Both the position numbers and the translations under genes were made by a program. Below are positions 48,380-59,491 of a stretch of 64,000 nt of DNA, piece after piece. The number at the start of each line of letters is the position of its first letter. Within the stretch, counting starts at the first letter, position 1. This stretch comes from Enterobacter asburiae (lineage in GTDB: Bacteria > Pseudomonadota > Gammaproteobacteria > Enterobacterales > Enterobacteriaceae): contig NZ_JAKCMV010000049.1 of assembly GCF_021440515.1 (NCBI RefSeq), positions 1-64,000 on the forward strand. The letters run 5' to 3'. The notes below the pieces were generated by a model that saw nothing but the letters and a program-made list of their open reading frames with translations, had not been told where the DNA came from and made no database searches.

Positions 48380-48695
48380 AACTGCTCCGGGCTGGGTGAT
48401 CCTGCTATTAAGCGTAGCGGCTTTTCGCGCGTTCCCCGTCGGGATGCTCTGAAATTCCTGACAAAGGCAATAAAGGCGATACATCTCTTTCAAAGCCAAT
48501 ATAAAATTGCCGGCGAAACGAAAAGATAAAGCCAGGCTATGCTGAAATAACTGCGGCGGTGATTACCGTCCGCCATTGTGTGCGTAGACATCGCTAAACG
48601 TGCTGATACAATCGCTTACACGTTTACAGACGGGGCGTCAGTCGCTCCGTTACGGATGGCAATCAACGATAGCCATACTGAACAGGGAGATAATT
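48380..48695. other. Divergent promoter region between yfdC and mlaA
   Basis: About 315 bp without a credible gene. It should contain promoters for yfdC (minus) and mlaA (plus). The section 48600-48695 is open in the mlaA frame but has no family similarity and is treated as untranslated leader. No operator stands out. Confidence 0.5.
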
Positions 48696-49448
48696 ATGAA
48701 ACTTCGGCTGTCGGCGCTTGCGCTGGGCACCACGTTGCTCGTGGGCTGCGCAAGCTCGGGCGAGCAAACAGGGCGCTCCGATCCCTTAGAAGGGTTCAAC
48801 CGCACCATGTATGACTTCAACTATAACGTGCTGGATCCCTATCTGGTTCGTCCGGTCGCGGTGGCGTGGCGCGACTATGTTCCCCAGCCAGCCCGTAACG
48901 GGTTAAGCAACTTCACCAGCAACCTCGAAGAGCCAGCGGTAATGGTGAACTATTTCCTGCAAGGCGATCCGTATCAGGGGATGGTGCACTTTACGCGCTT
49001 CTTCCTGAACACCCTGCTGGGGATGGGCGGCTTTATTGACGTGGCCGGAATGTCCAACCAGAAATTACAGCGCGAACAGCCGCACCGTTTCGGTAGCACT
49101 CTGGGCAGCTATGGCGTGGGTTATGGCCCGTATGTACACTTGCCGTTCTATGGCAGCTTTACGGTTCGTGATGACGGCGGCGATATGGTCGATACGCTCT
49201 ATCCGGTGCTGTCATGGCTGACGTGGCCGCTGTCGATTGGTAAATGGACGGTAGAAGGGATTGAAACGCGCGCACAGCTGCTGGATTCCGACGGTCTGCT
49301 GCGTCAGTCTTCCGATCCTTACATTATGGTGCGTGAAGCCTACTTCCAGAACCACGACTTTATCGCCAACGGCGGTAAGCTGAAGCCGGAAGACAATCCG
49401 AACGCGAAGGCTATCGAAAACGAATTAAAAGATATCGATTCGGAATAA
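48696..49448 (+). CDS. mlaA: Outer-membrane lipoprotein MlaA (VacJ)
   Basis: MlaA takes phospholipids from the outer leaflet of the outer membrane and hands them to MlaC for return to the inner membrane, keeping outer-membrane lipid asymmetry. The start MKLRLSALALG has GGGAGA upstream and gives 250 residues. The lipobox is LVGC (Cys18). Conserved blocks are DPLEGFNRTMYDFNYNVLD, NYFLQGDP, HFTRFFLNTLLGMGGFIDVA and YGVGYGPYVHLPFYGS. It is convergent with fadL, as in E. coli. Confidence 0.96.
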   Translation: MKLRLSALALGTTLLVGCASSGEQTGRSDPLEGFNRTMYDFNYNVLDPYLVRPVAVAWRDYVPQPARNGLSNFTSNLEEPAVMVNYFLQGDPYQGMVHFTRFFLNTLLGMGGFIDVAGMSNQKLQREQPHRFGSTLGSYGVGYGPYVHLPFYGSFTVRDDGGDMVDTLYPVLSWLTWPLSIGKWTVEGIETRAQLLDSDGLLRQSSDPYIMVREAYFQNHDFIANGGKLKPEDNPNAKAIENELKDIDSE

Positions 49449-49450
49449 AT

Positions 49451-49479
49451 AAAAAAGGTGAGCAATGCTCACCTTTTTT
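49451..49479. terminator. Bidirectional terminator between mlaA and fadL
   Basis: A 13-bp stem (AAAAAAGGTGAGC, AAT loop, GCTCACCTTTTTT), symmetric, ends both convergent genes. Confidence 0.93.
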
Positions 49480-49492
49480 AATATCTGCGCGA

Positions 49493-50815
49493 TTAGAACG
49501 CGTAGTTGAAGTTCATACCGTACAGCCAGGCTTTCCCTTCTGAAGAGAATTCATACGGGCCTTCCTGGAAAGTAACTTTCTGACCGTGCATATAAGAGAT
49601 ACCGGCATCAATAGAGGCATCTTTATTAAACGCGTAGGTTGCACCTGCGCTCAGCCAGAAACGGTCCTGATCCGGAATCGAGATAGAACGCTTGTCTGCC
49701 GGTACCGGGCTGTCATCGAAGGCAATACCGGTACGGAACGTCCAGTTGTCATCCATATAGTAGGTGGTACCCAGCGCAATGCGGTAAGCGTCACGGAAGC
49801 TCTCATCTTTATAGAAGAGGGTATCACCGCTGCTGTTGGTCGCTTTCAGCTCCTGGAACTGACTCCAGCTGGTGTAGGTCAGGCTATAGTGAACGGCCCA
49901 CTGCGGCGCGACTCGGTTATACCCGGACAGCTCCCACATTTCTGGCAGGTTCAGGGTCAGAGAACCGCCTGTGGTGCGGCCATCGGTGCCCATTGGCAGG
50001 CCGAAGTTGCCGAGGATCTGGTTATAGGCTGATGGTAGGCTGCTCTTGTAATCGCCGTCAAAGTCGATTTTCACTTCTGAACGATAGGTCAAACCGTAGC
50101 GGTTGTTTTTATCAATTTCATACAGGATACCGGCGTTCCAGCCATAGCCCCACTCGTCACCCTTCAGATAGGCAATCTGCGTGTCGCGAGGAATACCTGC
50201 AACCTGCTGCCCCAGGGCTGGTGGAAGCGCGCCTGAGCCTGCAACGATTTGGCCCAGATCGCCCGCATAGCGTTCAATCTTGGCTTTTGCGTAGACGGCA
50301 TCAAAGCCAACGCCGAAGCTCCAGTGGTTGTTAAGACGATATGCGCCGCTCAGGTTAAGGTTCAGCGTTTCGAGATCGGTCGTGCCGCCGTAAGCGCCCG
50401 CCGCGTAATTATTGCCAAACTCGGTGGCTAAACCGTAGTTAGAGGTAACGGATGCGCCCCAGCCAAACTGGTCGTTGATTGGCGCGACGAAGTGCAGGTT
50501 AGGTACCCATGCGGTTGGCGCAATGTTGTCCGCGTTGAGGCTTGCGCCTGTAGGCGAACGTCCGGTGATATCAACACCTGGATCGACAAAAATCGCACCA
50601 GCGGAGAAGGTCGGGCGATCGAACATCATGATCAGTGCCGGGTTACGGCTTGCATTGCCTGCGTCATCGGCAATGGCACCTTCCCCGGAATATGCGCGGC
50701 CAAGGCCAGAGGAAGAAAATTCGTTAAGCTGGAAGCCCGCGGACCAGGCGGACGTAGAGACTATTGCCACTGCAACTGCTAATGCAGTCTTGTTAAACAG
50801 GGTTTTCTGGCTCAT
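49493..50815 (-). CDS. fadL: Long-chain fatty acid outer-membrane transporter FadL
   Basis: FadL carries long-chain fatty acids across the outer membrane. It has a signal peptide ending at [17 protein letters not shown], the N-terminal hatch motif [18 protein letters not shown] with its NPA sequence, and a 14-strand barrel ending in Phe (NYAF), typical of outer-membrane barrels. The second of two in-frame ATGs is used because GAGG is eight bases away from it; the other ATG is two codons earlier. The mid-barrel surface loops (for example 185-205) differ from E. coli. FadR-like sites lie upstream. Confidence 0.95.
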   Translation of the reverse strand: MSQKTLFNKTALAVAVAIVSTSAWSAGFQLNEFSSSGLGRAYSGEGAIADDAGNASRNPALIMMFDRPTFSAGAIFVDPGVDITGRSPTGASLNADNIAPTAWVPNLHFVAPINDQFGWGASVTSNYGLATEFGNNYAAGAYGGTTDLETLNLNLSGAYRLNNHWSFGVGFDAVYAKAKIERYAGDLGQIVAGSGALPPALGQQVAGIPRDTQIAYLKGDEWGYGWNAGILYEIDKNNRYGLTYRSEVKIDFDGDYKSSLPSAYNQILGNFGLPMGTDGRTTGGSLTLNLPEMWELSGYNRVAPQWAVHYSLTYTSWSQFQELKATNSSGDTLFYKDESFRDAYRIALGTTYYMDDNWTFRTGIAFDDSPVPADKRSISIPDQDRFWLSAGATYAFNKDASIDAGISYMHGQKVTFQEGPYEFSSEGKAWLYGMNFNYAF

Positions 50816-50905
50816 GACCATAACCTCATTGAGTTATTTTTATTCAATAATTGTTACATACCGTAACAGGAGCGCGAAGTGTAGGGTCTGCGGTATGACA
50901 TACAA

Positions 50906-50941
50906 ATCAGACCAGTGGCGAGAGTATAGGTCTGACCAGAT
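50906..50941 (-). promoter_or_regulatory. Two FadR-type sites upstream of fadL
   Basis: ATCAGACCAGT at 50906-50916 and AGGTCTGACCAGA at 50928-50940 match the FadR core TGGTCNGACCA in part or nearly in full. E. coli fadL also has two FadR sites; FadR represses in the absence of long-chain acyl-CoA. Confidence 0.78.
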
Positions 50942-51062
50942 ATGATGTTGCAAGTTTGTTTATTAATATTTTCAAACATGTTTCACGAAACGGGATCTGG
51001 GTGGCAAATTTGTGACCAGTGCGGCTCACCCAAAAAGGTGATTTTTGTTCTGGATCATTTTT

Positions 51063-51084
51063 AAGTGTGATATTGGTCACTTCT
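51063..51084 (+). promoter_or_regulatory. CRP-type site between fadL and yfcZ
   Basis: TGTGA, six bases, TCACT at 51066-51081 inside AAGTGTGATATTGGTCACTT. It matches the CRP consensus TGTGA-N6-TCACA at nine of ten core positions. It lies about 105 bp before yfcZ. Confidence 0.65.
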
Positions 51085-51186
51085 CTCACTTTGCGCCATT
51101 AACGACTGGAGCCCCATTTCATCGGGGCGTAAAATATCGGCAACGTGTTTATCTCGCGCTCGTCGCAATCAGAGAGGAAAATGAAT

Positions 51187-51471
51187 ATGAGTAAATGCAG
51201 TGCTGATGAAACCCCGGTTTGCTGCTGTATGGATGTTGGCACCATTATGGACAACACCGATTGCACCGCCTCTTACAGCCGCGTGTTCACCAACCGTGCA
51301 GAAGCGGAAGAGACCCTGGCCGCACTGAGCAAGCGCGCGCGTGACGTTGAATCCGATCCGTGCGATATCAAACCAACCTTCACCGACGTCGATGGCGGCG
51401 TGAAGCTGGATATCGACTTTGTTTTCGCCTGTGAAGCCGAAACGCTGATTTTCCAGCTGGGCCTGCGTTGA
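51187..51471 (+). CDS. yfcZ: Conserved small protein YfcZ (DUF406)
   Basis: A 94-residue protein of the same length as E. coli YfcZ. The N terminus is Cys-rich (MSKCSADETPVCCCMDVG and a further Cys at about 26), then comes an alpha/beta domain ending in FACEAETLIFQLGLR. The start is chosen by homology; an ATG two codons earlier is closer to the GAGAGG site and is also possible. The function is unknown. It sits between fadL and fadI-fadJ and near FadR and CRP-type sites. Confidence 0.9.
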   Translation: MSKCSADETPVCCCMDVGTIMDNTDCTASYSRVFTNRAEAEETLAALSKRARDVESDPCDIKPTFTDVDGGVKLDIDFVFACEAETLIFQLGLR

Positions 51472-51500
51472 TTTCTGCGGCCTGAAGAGATTCTCTTTCG

Positions 51501-51532
51501 TAGGCCGGGTAAGGCAACGCCGCCACCCGGCA
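51501..51532. repeat. REP unit after yfcZ
   Basis: TAGGCCGGGTAAGGCAACGC...CCACCCGGCA, a single enteric REP palindrome, 29 bases after the yfcZ stop codon. Confidence 0.85.
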
Positions 51533-51542
51533 ACATACCGCA

Positions 51543-51578
51543 CAAATGCCTCTGCCATGCAGGGGCATTTTCTTTTTT
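51543..51578 (+). terminator. yfcZ terminator
   Basis: AAATGCC and GGCATTT close a second inner stem (CTGC with GCAG), followed by a T-rich run. Confidence 0.85.
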
Positions 51579-51650
51579 TTCTCTGTGTTTTACCTCGCAA
51601 TTTTTTGTTTCCCCGATTGGCTCAATGTAAAAAAATGGTTAAGACTGTTA

Positions 51651-51667
51651 TCAGGTCAGACCACTTT
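51651..51667 (+). promoter_or_regulatory. FadR operator of fadIJ
   Basis: TCAGGTCAGACCACTTT contains GGTCAGACC, a match to the FadR consensus core, 33 bp before the fadI start. FadR represses fadIJ in E. coli. Confidence 0.82.
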
Positions 51668-51699
51668 ATGTTCTGAGTACATATTTACAGGGGAGAGTT

Positions 51700-53010
51700 A
51701 TGAGTCAGGCATTACCGCTTATCACCCGGCAGGGCGATCGCATCGCTATCGTCAGCGGATTGCGCACGCCGTTTGCGCGTCAGGCGACGGCCTATCACGG
51801 CATACCTGCGGTCGATCTGGGAAAAATGGTGGTGGGGGAGATGCTGGCCCGCAGCGAAATTCCGCCGGAGGTCATTGAACAGCTGGTGTTTGGCCAGGTA
51901 GTTCAGATGCCGGAAGCGCCCAACATCGCCCGAGAAATTGTTCTCGGTACCGGCATGAACGTGCATACCGATGCCTACAGCGTGAGCCGCGCCTGTGCAA
52001 CCAGCTTCCAGGCGGTGGCAAACGTCGCGGAAAGCCTGATGGCGGGCACCATACGCGCCGGGATCGCGGGTGGCGCAGACTCCTCCTCCGTCCTGCCGAT
52101 TGGCGTGAGCAAAAAGCTCGCGCGCATTCTTGTGGACGTTAATAAAGCGCGTACCACGGGCCAACGCCTCAAGCTCTTCTCGCGCCTGCGCTTGCGCGAT
52201 CTGATGCCCGTCCCACCCGCGGTGGCGGAATACTCCACCGGCCTGCGCATGGGCGACACCGCCGAACAGATGGCGAAAACCTACGCCATCACCCGCGAGC
52301 AGCAGGATGCGCTGGCGCACCGCTCGCACCAGCTGGCCGCTAAAGCCTGGGCCGAAGGCAAACTCACCAATGAAGTTATGACGGCCTACGTTCCCCCGTA
52401 CCGTGAGCCGCTGGTGGAAGATAACAACATTCGCGGCAGCTCGACGCTTGCTGATTATGCGAAGCTGCGCCCGGCGTTTGACCGCAAGCACGGTACGGTG
52501 ACGGCGGCGAACAGTACGCCGCTGACCGACGGTGCCGCGGCGGTGATCCTGATGACCGAATCCCGCGCGAAAGAGCTGGGCATTACGCCGCTGGGCTATC
52601 TGCGCAGCTACGCCTTTACGGCGATTGACGTCTGGCAGGACATGCTGTTAGGGCCAGCCTGGTCCACGCCCCTGGCGCTGGAGCGTGCGGGCTTAACCCT
52701 TGCCGATTTAACCCTGATTGATATGCACGAAGCCTTTGCCGCGCAGACGCTGGCAAACGTTCAGCTGCTGGCAAGCGACAAATTTGCCCGCGAGGTGTTA
52801 GGACGCGCTCATGCGACGGGCGAGGTGGACGAGAGCAAATTCAACGTGCTGGGCGGCTCCATCGCTTACGGACACCCGTTTGCGGCTACCGGCGCGCGCA
52901 TGATCGCTCAAACGCTGCATGAATTACGTCGTCGCGGCGGCGGCTTTGGGCTGGTAACCGCCTGTGCGGCGGGTGGGCTGGGTGCGGCAATGGTTCTGGA
53001 GGCGGAATAA
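51700..53010 (+). CDS. fadI: 3-ketoacyl-CoA thiolase FadI
   Basis: FadI cleaves 3-ketoacyl-CoA to acetyl-CoA and a shortened acyl-CoA; it is the beta subunit of the FadIJ trifunctional-like complex, important in anaerobic fatty acid oxidation. The 436-residue length equals E. coli. The acyl-accepting cysteine is Cys99 ([11 protein letters not shown]), with the catalytic His in [16 protein letters not shown] and a second Cys in [17 protein letters not shown] precedes the ATG. Its stop overlaps the fadJ start by one base. Confidence 0.96.
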   Translation: MSQALPLITRQGDRIAIVSGLRTPFARQATAYHGIPAVDLGKMVVGEMLARSEIPPEVIEQLVFGQVVQMPEAPNIAREIVLGTGMNVHTDAYSVSRACATSFQAVANVAESLMAGTIRAGIAGGADSSSVLPIGVSKKLARILVDVNKARTTGQRLKLFSRLRLRDLMPVPPAVAEYSTGLRMGDTAEQMAKTYAITREQQDALAHRSHQLAAKAWAEGKLTNEVMTAYVPPYREPLVEDNNIRGSSTLADYAKLRPAFDRKHGTVTAANSTPLTDGAAAVILMTESRAKELGITPLGYLRSYAFTAIDVWQDMLLGPAWSTPLALERAGLTLADLTLIDMHEAFAAQTLANVQLLASDKFAREVLGRAHATGEVDESKFNVLGGSIAYGHPFAATGARMIAQTLHELRRRGGGFGLVTACAAGGLGAAMVLEAE

Positions 53011-55157
53011 TGGAAATGACATCAGCATTCACCCTGACGATTCGCCCGGACAACGTGGCGGTGGTCACCATTGACGTGCCTGGCGAAAAGATGAATACCC
53101 TGAAGGCCGAGTTCGGCGTTCAGGTGCGGGCAATCTTGAAGCAGATCCGCGAGGACAAAACGCTTAAAGGGCTGGTGTTTATCTCCGCCAAGCCCGACAA
53201 CTTTATCGCCGGGGCGGATATCAACATGATCGCCCGGGCGCAAAGCGCGCAGGAAGCTGAAGATCTGGCGCGTCAGGGCCAGCAGGTGATGGCGGAGATC
53301 AACGGCTTATCGATCCCGGTTATCGCGGCGATCCACGGCGCCTGCCTCGGCGGCGGGCTGGAGCTGGCGCTGGCCTGTCACCGCAGGATTTGCACCGACG
53401 ACGCAAAAACCGTTTTAGGCTTACCCGAGGTGCAGCTTGGGCTTTTGCCCGGCTCCGGCGGGACGCAGCGCCTGCCGCGTCTGGTGGGAGTCAGCACGGC
53501 GCTCGAGATGATCTTAACCGGCAAACAGCTTCGCCCTCGTCAGGCGCTGAAGGCCGGTCTGGTCGATGACGTGGTCGCCCCGTCTATACTGCTGGACGCC
53601 GCCGCCGAACTGGCGCTGAAAGGTCGTCAGGCAAAACGTCCTTTGCCGGTGCGGGAGCGCATCCTTGCCGGGCCGCTGGGCCGGGCGCTGCTGTTCAGGA
53701 TGGTGGGTAAAAAAACCGAGCACAAGACCAAAGGTAACTATCCGGCGGCGAACCGCATTCTGGAGGTTATCGAAACCGGACTGGCCCAGGGCAGCAGCAG
53801 CGGTTACGCCGCAGAAGCCAGAGCCTTTGGCGAGCTGGCAATGACGCCGCAGTCGCAGGCGCTTCGCAGCATCTTCTTCGCCAGTACGGAGGTCAAAAAA
53901 GATCCGGGCAGCGATGCGCCTCCTGCGCCGCTGCGTTCGGCGGGCGTGCTCGGGGGCGGTCTGATGGGCGGCGGCATTGCGTTTGTCACCGCCAGCAAAG
54001 GCAAATTGCCCGTGCGAATCAAAGACATCAGCCCGAAAGGCATTAACCACGCCCTGCAATACAGCTGGCAGCTCCTTGATCAAAAGGTAAAACGCCGCCA
54101 TATCAAGGCCAGCGAGCGTGACAAAGTGCTGTCGATGATTTCAGGCACTACCGATTACAGCGGCTTTAGCCATCGCGACATCGTGATTGAAGCGGTGTTT
54201 GAAGACTTAGCCCTTAAGCAAAAGATGGTGGCGGAAGTGGAGGCGAACTGCGCGCCGCACACTATTTTCGCCTCTAACACCTCGTCATTGCCGATTGGGG
54301 ATATCGCCGCCGAGGCCGCGCGTCCTGAGCAGGTGATTGGCCTGCACTTCTTTAGCCCGGTCGAGAAAATGCCGCTGGTGGAAGTGATCCCGCACGCTGC
54401 AACCAGCCCGCAGACCGTGGCCACCGTGGTGAAGCTTGCCAAAATGCAGGGCAAAACGCCGATTGTGGTGGCGGACAAAGCCGGTTTTTACGTCAACCGC
54501 ATTCTTGCGCCCTATATCAACGAGGCGATGCGGCTGCTGACGGAAGGCGAGAAGATCGAACACGTTGATGAGGCGCTGGTAAAGTTTGGTTTCCCGGTCG
54601 GCCCAATCCAACTTTTGGATGAGGTGGGAATTGATACCGGCACTAAAATTATACCTGTGCTCGAAGCCGCGTATGGCGATCGTTTCAGCCCGCCTGCAAA
54701 CATTGTTTCAGCAATTTTGAAGGACGATCGCAAAGGCAGAAAAAATCAGCGCGGTTTCTATCTTTACGCGGCGAAAGGGCGTAAAAGCAAGAAACAGGTC
54801 GACCCTTCAGTTTATGGGCCTATTTCCGCAAGCGGGCAGGGAAAACTGTCGGCAGTTCAGTGTGCTGAACGCTGCGTGATGATGATGCTTAACGAAGCGG
54901 CGCGCTGCTACGGTGAGCAGGTGATTAAAAGCGCGCGCGATGGCGACATCGGTGCGGTATTTGGTATTGGTTTCCCGCCGTTCCTTGGCGGCCCGTTCCG
55001 CTATATGGACACCCTCGGACCGGATGAAGTGGTTGCTATCCTGCAACGTCTTGCCACGCAGTACGGGTCGCGGTTTACACCTTGTGACCTTTTATTGCAG
55101 ATGGCGGAACGCGGTCAAACATTTTGGTCCGCAAGGGAAACTGACCCTGTAAGTTAA
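53010..55157 (+). CDS. fadJ: Fatty acid oxidation complex subunit FadJ
   Basis: FadJ has enoyl-CoA hydratase and 3-hydroxyacyl-CoA dehydrogenase activities in beta-oxidation. The 715-residue protein has an N-terminal crotonase domain (1-190, with [27 protein letters not shown] and the catalytic Glu region [20 protein letters not shown]), a linker, then an NAD-binding domain from about 310 ([17 protein letters not shown]) and [17 protein letters not shown]. coli FadJ is 714 long. Transcribed with fadI (TAATGG junction). Confidence 0.96.
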   Translation: MEMTSAFTLTIRPDNVAVVTIDVPGEKMNTLKAEFGVQVRAILKQIREDKTLKGLVFISAKPDNFIAGADINMIARAQSAQEAEDLARQGQQVMAEINGLSIPVIAAIHGACLGGGLELALACHRRICTDDAKTVLGLPEVQLGLLPGSGGTQRLPRLVGVSTALEMILTGKQLRPRQALKAGLVDDVVAPSILLDAAAELALKGRQAKRPLPVRERILAGPLGRALLFRMVGKKTEHKTKGNYPAANRILEVIETGLAQGSSSGYAAEARAFGELAMTPQSQALRSIFFASTEVKKDPGSDAPPAPLRSAGVLGGGLMGGGIAFVTASKGKLPVRIKDISPKGINHALQYSWQLLDQKVKRRHIKASERDKVLSMISGTTDYSGFSHRDIVIEAVFEDLALKQKMVAEVEANCAPHTIFASNTSSLPIGDIAAEAARPEQVIGLHFFSPVEKMPLVEVIPHAATSPQTVATVVKLAKMQGKTPIVVADKAGFYVNRILAPYINEAMRLLTEGEKIEHVDEALVKFGFPVGPIQLLDEVGIDTGTKIIPVLEAAYGDRFSPPANIVSAILKDDRKGRKNQRGFYLYAAKGRKSKKQVDPSVYGPISASGQGKLSAVQCAERCVMMMLNEAARCYGEQVIKSARDGDIGAVFGIGFPPFLGGPFRYMDTLGPDEVVAILQRLATQYGSRFTPCDLLLQMAERGQTFWSARETDPVS

Positions 55158-55366
55158 GGTCAAAGAAGCGTAGATCCCGAGGTGAATGAACCTGTTCTGG
55201 CGAAATTGTAAACAGAGATTGACTATACTTACGCCATTGAGGTAAAAAACAGCGTTTCATTCACCGAATGGATCAGGCACAATGCCCGGCCACCAGGTTC
55301 CTGCCTCCCGGATGTTTCTCGCGGGCAGCCAGCGCTGGTGCTTCTGGTTAACAAAAGCGGTGCAAT

Positions 55367-55852
55367 ATGCAAGTTTTTATCATGCGTCACGGCGACGCGG
55401 CACTCGATGCCGCCAGTGACTCAGTACGTCCTTTAACCGTGTGTGGCTGCGACGAATCTCGTCAGATGGCCACCTGGCTCAAAGGCCAAAAAGTGGACAT
55501 CGAACGTGTCCTGGTGAGTCCGTTCCTGCGTGCGGAACAGACGCTGGACGTGGTAGGGGAGTGTATGAACCTGCCGACCAGCGTGGATGTCCTTCCGGAA
55601 CTCACGCCGTGCGGCGATGTGGGCCTTGTCAGCGCATACCTTCAGGCGCTGTGCAACGAAGGTGTCTCCTCGGCGCTGGTGATTTCGCACCTGCCGCTGG
55701 TGGGGTATCTGGTCTCTGAGCTGTGCCCGAGCGAAACGCCACCGATGTTCACGACCTCTGCCATTGCTAACGTCACCCTCGACGAAACGGGCAAAGGGGT
55801 ATTTAACTGGCAAATGAGTCCGTGCAACCTGAAGATGGCAAAAGCCATTTGA
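55367..55852 (+). CDS. sixA: Phosphohistidine phosphatase SixA
   Basis: SixA removes phosphate from phosphohistidine; in E. coli it acts on the nitrogen PTS protein NPr. The 161-residue protein has the RHG catalytic motif at MRHGDA (His8) and a second conserved histidine in ALVISHLPLVGYL. E. coli SixA has 161 residues. Monocistronic, 209 bp after fadJ and convergent with smrB. Its presence some 36 kb from ptsHI gives no operon link. Confidence 0.95.
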   Translation: MQVFIMRHGDAALDAASDSVRPLTVCGCDESRQMATWLKGQKVDIERVLVSPFLRAEQTLDVVGECMNLPTSVDVLPELTPCGDVGLVSAYLQALCNEGVSSALVISHLPLVGYLVSELCPSETPPMFTTSAIANVTLDETGKGVFNWQMSPCNLKMAKAI

Positions 55853-55888
55853 CGTGACGCGCTGCTGGCGGGGTTCCCCGCCAGTCTG

Positions 55889-56440
55889 TCAGGGCAGCTC
55901 TGGCGGCTGCCACTCTTCTACTTCAATCAGCACCAGTAATGCGGCATCTCCGCCGTACTCTTTGGGTGCCTGATGAAACGCCATCACGTGCGGGTGCTGC
56001 GCCAGCCACAGCGGGGTCTGTTGCTTGAGAATATGTTTCCCGTGGCCGTGCATCACGCAGGCGCAAAAGACATGTTCACGGCGACAGGCGGCAATCAATG
56101 CCCCCAGCTCCTGTTTCGCCTGCATCTGCGTTAAGCCGTGCAGATCGAGAAACAGCTCCGGCGAATAATCCCCCCGGCGTAATTTCTTCAGCTCAAAATG
56201 GCTGACGTCTTCGCGCACGTACTTCACCGCGCCCTGAGTATTGAGCAGCGGCTGAAATTCGTCCGAAAAATAGTGGCTGTTATCGGCCTGTTCCTGCAAT
56301 AAGCGTTTAACCGGGACTTCGGTCACTTTCTTGCGAATCGGGCGGTGGACGAGGGTGTCCTGCTTGATTTCACGCGTTCCGGTCATGAGCTGACGGAAGA
56401 GCGCCTGATCCTCCTGGCTGAGCGTGGTTTTCTTTTTCAT
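55889..56440 (-). CDS. smrB: Ribosome rescue endonuclease SmrB
   Basis: SmrB binds collided ribosomes and cleaves the mRNA between them, allowing tmRNA rescue. The 183-residue protein has an N-terminal helical region and a C-terminal Smr domain, with the conserved LDLHGLT (98-104, catalytic DLH) and HGHGKHIL (131-138). E. coli SmrB has 183 residues. It is divergent from prmB, as in E. coli. Confidence 0.94.
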   Translation of the reverse strand: MKKKTTLSQEDQALFRQLMTGTREIKQDTLVHRPIRKKVTEVPVKRLLQEQADNSHYFSDEFQPLLNTQGAVKYVREDVSHFELKKLRRGDYSPELFLDLHGLTQMQAKQELGALIAACRREHVFCACVMHGHGKHILKQQTPLWLAQHPHVMAFHQAPKEYGGDAALLVLIEVEEWQPPELP

Positions 56441-56585
56441 TAGCCTGTCTCATCTCTGATTTCCGCTAGTGTACCTGACTAAATGCATTTTTTAACCTCA
56501 AGCGGTACGCGTCATTGCTGATTTATCGCCGTCTTCATGGCAAACTAGCCGCCGAAAATTATGCGAGCGTGCCCTGGAGGAAAGA

Positions 56586-57518
56586 GTGGATAAAATTTTT
56601 GTCGATGAAGCAGTAAACGAGCTGCACACCATACAGGACATGTTGCGCTGGTCCGTTAGCCGCTTCAGCGCCGCCAATATCTGGTACGGACACGGCACGG
56701 ATAACCCGTGGGATGAGGCCGTTCAGCTGGTTCTGCCCTCGCTCTATCTGCCTCTCGATATTCCTGAAGATATGCGCACCGCGCGCCTGACCTCCAGCGA
56801 AAAACACCGCATCGTCGAGCGCGTGATCCGCCGTGTCAACGAGCGTATTCCGGTTGCCTATCTGACCAACAAAGCCTGGTTCTGCGGCCACGAATTCTAC
56901 GTGGACGAGCGCGTGCTGGTGCCGCGTTCACCGATTGGTGAGCTGATCAACAATCACTTCGACGGCCTGATTAACCATCAGCCGCAGCACATTCTGGATA
57001 TGTGTACCGGCAGCGGCTGCATCGCCATTGCCTGTGCCTACGCCTTCCCGGAAGCCGAAGTTGATGCGGTAGATATCTCCACCGACGCGCTGGCGGTAAC
57101 CGAGCACAACATCGAAGAGCACGGCCTGATCCATCACGTGACGCCAATCCGCTCTGACCTGTTCCGCGACCTGCCGACGCTGCAATACGATCTGATCGTT
57201 ACCAATCCGCCGTATGTGGATGCAGAAGACATGTCGGATCTGCCGAACGAATATCGTCATGAGCCGGAGCTGGGCCTGGCCTCGGGTTCCGATGGTCTGA
57301 AGCTGACGCGCCGCATTCTGGCCTGCGCGCCGGACTACCTGACCGATGACGGCGTTCTGATTTGTGAAGTCGGCAACAGCATGGTACATCTGATAGAGCA
57401 GTACCCGGATGTGCCGTTCACCTGGCTTGAGTTCGATAACGGCGGTGACGGCGTCTTTATGCTGACCAAAGCGCAGCTTCTCGACGCGCGTGAACACTTC
57501 AGCATCTATAAAGATTAA
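56586..57518 (+). CDS. prmB: 50S ribosomal protein L3 glutamine methyltransferase PrmB
   Basis: PrmB methylates a glutamine of ribosomal protein L3. The gene starts with GTG, preceded by GGAGGAAAGA, and encodes 310 residues as in E. coli. SAM-binding motif DMCTGSGC (138-145), acidic loop VDAVDIS and the catalytic NPPY (207-210) are all present. It heads the run prmB-aroC-mepA-yfcA-epmC-yfcL, with 60 bp before aroC. Confidence 0.96.
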   Translation: MDKIFVDEAVNELHTIQDMLRWSVSRFSAANIWYGHGTDNPWDEAVQLVLPSLYLPLDIPEDMRTARLTSSEKHRIVERVIRRVNERIPVAYLTNKAWFCGHEFYVDERVLVPRSPIGELINNHFDGLINHQPQHILDMCTGSGCIAIACAYAFPEAEVDAVDISTDALAVTEHNIEEHGLIHHVTPIRSDLFRDLPTLQYDLIVTNPPYVDAEDMSDLPNEYRHEPELGLASGSDGLKLTRRILACAPDYLTDDGVLICEVGNSMVHLIEQYPDVPFTWLEFDNGGDGVFMLTKAQLLDAREHFSIYKD

Positions 57519-57578
57519 TCCAGCGGGCTTCGGCCCGTTTCACAACGCTCAAACACAAATAACGACAGCGGAGCCGTG

Positions 57579-58664
57579 ATGGCAGGAAACAGTATTGGAC
57601 AATTATTCCGCGTGACCACGTTCGGTGAGTCGCACGGGCTGGCGCTGGGCTGCATCGTTGATGGCGTCCCGCCAGGCATCGAACTGACCGAAGCCGATTT
57701 ACAGCACGATCTTGACCGCCGCCGCCCAGGCACCTCTCGCTACACCACGCAGCGTCGCGAGCCGGACCAGGTCAAAATTCTCTCCGGCGTTTTTGAAGGC
57801 CGCACCACCGGCACCAGTATTGGTTTGCTGATTGAAAACACCGACCAGCGTTCCCAGGATTACGGCGCCATTAAAGATGTGTTCCGCCCGGGTCACGCCG
57901 ATTACACCTACGAGCAAAAATACGGTTTTCGCGACTATCGCGGCGGCGGACGTTCCTCTGCGCGCGAAACCGCGATGCGCGTGGCGGCGGGTGCTATCGC
58001 CAAAAAATATCTGGCACAGAAATTTGGCATCGTTATTCGCGGCTGTCTGACCCAGATGGGCGACATTCCGCTGGCAATCAAAGACTGGGAACAGGTTGAA
58101 CAAAACCCGTTCTTCTGCGCCGATGCCGATAAGCTCGAGGCGCTTGACGAACTGATGCGCGGCCTGAAAAAAGAGGGCGACTCCATCGGTGCGAAAGTGA
58201 CCGTCGTCGCCGACGGCGTGCCGGCAGGCTGGGGCGAGCCGGTATTTGACCGTCTGGACGCCGACATTGCCCACGCGCTGATGAGCATCAACGCGGTGAA
58301 AGGCGTAGAAATTGGCGATGGTTTTGACGTGGTCGCGCTGCGCGGCAGTCAGAATCGCGACGAAATTACCGCTCAGGGCTTCCAGAGCAACCACGCGGGC
58401 GGCATTCTTGGCGGCATCAGCAGCGGGCAGCAAATTGTGGCCAATATCGCGCTGAAACCGACCTCAAGCATTACCGTGCCGGGCCACACGATTAACCGCG
58501 CGGGCGAAGAAGTTGAGATGATCACCAAAGGACGTCACGATCCGTGCGTGGGGATCCGCGCCGTGCCGATCGCCGAAGCGATGCTGGCGATCGTGCTGAT
58601 GGATCACTTCCTGCGCCAGCGCGCGCAGAATGCGGATGTGACGACCACCATTCCACGCTGGTAA
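57579..58664 (+). CDS. aroC: Chorismate synthase
   Basis: AroC converts 5-enolpyruvylshikimate 3-phosphate to chorismate, using reduced FMN, and closes the common aromatic pathway. The start is ATG (MAGNSIGQL), with a GTG directly before it; 361 residues equal E. coli. Signatures are TFGESHG (about 14-20), the basic stretch [17 protein letters not shown], and [10 protein letters not shown] and [17 protein letters not shown] lies upstream. mepA starts two bases after its stop. Confidence 0.97.
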   Translation: MAGNSIGQLFRVTTFGESHGLALGCIVDGVPPGIELTEADLQHDLDRRRPGTSRYTTQRREPDQVKILSGVFEGRTTGTSIGLLIENTDQRSQDYGAIKDVFRPGHADYTYEQKYGFRDYRGGGRSSARETAMRVAAGAIAKKYLAQKFGIVIRGCLTQMGDIPLAIKDWEQVEQNPFFCADADKLEALDELMRGLKKEGDSIGAKVTVVADGVPAGWGEPVFDRLDADIAHALMSINAVKGVEIGDGFDVVALRGSQNRDEITAQGFQSNHAGGILGGISSGQQIVANIALKPTSSITVPGHTINRAGEEVEMITKGRHDPCVGIRAVPIAEAMLAIVLMDHFLRQRAQNADVTTTIPRW

Positions 58665-58666
58665 AC

Positions 58667-59491
58667 ATGAAAAAAACCGCAATTGCTCTGCTGGCGCTGC
58701 TCGCCAGCGGAGCCAGTCTGGCCGCCACCCCGTGGCAAAAAATCACCCATCCTGTGGCGGGGAGCGCGCAGTCGATTGGCGCGTTCTCGAACGGCTGTAT
58801 CGTGGGCGCTCAGGATCTGCCGCTCCAGTCCGATACCTATCAGGTGATGCGTACCGATCAGCGTCGCTACTTCGGCCACCCGGATCTGGTGCTGTTCATC
58901 CAGCGTCTGGGTAACCAGGTCCACAATCTGGGGCTGGGCACCATGCTGATTGGCGATATGGGGATGCCTGCGGGCGGGCGCTTCAACGGTGGGCACGCCA
59001 GCCACCAGACCGGACTGGACGTTGATATCTTCCTGCAACTGCCTAAAACGCGCTGGAGTGCTTCGCAACTGCTGAGGCCGCAGGCGCTGGATTTGGTCTC
59101 CCGCGACGGCAAAAGCGTGGTGCAGACGCTCTGGACGCAGGATGTCTCCAGCATGATCAAGCTGGCGGCAAAAGATAACGACGTGACGCGCATTTTTGTG
59201 AACCCGGCCATCAAGCAGCAGCTCTGCCTGGATGCGGGCACCGATCGCGACTGGCTGCGTAAAGTGCGCCCGTGGTTCCAGCATCGCGCGCATATGCACG
59301 TTCGCCTGCGTTGTCCGGCGAACAGCCTGGAGTGCGAAGATCAGCCGTTACCGCCGCCGGGCGATGGCTGCGGCGCTGAGCTGCAAAGCTGGTTTGAACC
59401 CGCTAAACCTGGAACCTCTAAGCCTGAGAAGAAGACACCGCCTCCGTTGCCGCCTTCCTGCCAGGCGCTACTGGATGAGCATGTACTCTGA
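58667..59491 (+). CDS. mepA: Penicillin-insensitive murein endopeptidase MepA
   Basis: MepA cleaves the D-alanyl-meso-diaminopimelyl bond in peptidoglycan, in the periplasm. The 274-residue protein starts with a Sec signal ([20 protein letters not shown]), and has the LAS-type zinc motif H110-x2-H113-x6-D120 ([15 protein letters not shown]), with the second HxH at HMHVRLRC. The Pro-rich tail ([13 protein letters not shown]) is normal for the family. The frame could extend into aroC but the signal peptide fixes the start. Its stop overlaps yfcA (TGATGG). Confidence 0.95.
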   Translation: MKKTAIALLALLASGASLAATPWQKITHPVAGSAQSIGAFSNGCIVGAQDLPLQSDTYQVMRTDQRRYFGHPDLVLFIQRLGNQVHNLGLGTMLIGDMGMPAGGRFNGGHASHQTGLDVDIFLQLPKTRWSASQLLRPQALDLVSRDGKSVVQTLWTQDVSSMIKLAAKDNDVTRIFVNPAIKQQLCLDAGTDRDWLRKVRPWFQHRAHMHVRLRCPANSLECEDQPLPPPGDGCGAELQSWFEPAKPGTSKPEKKTPPPLPPSCQALLDEHVL

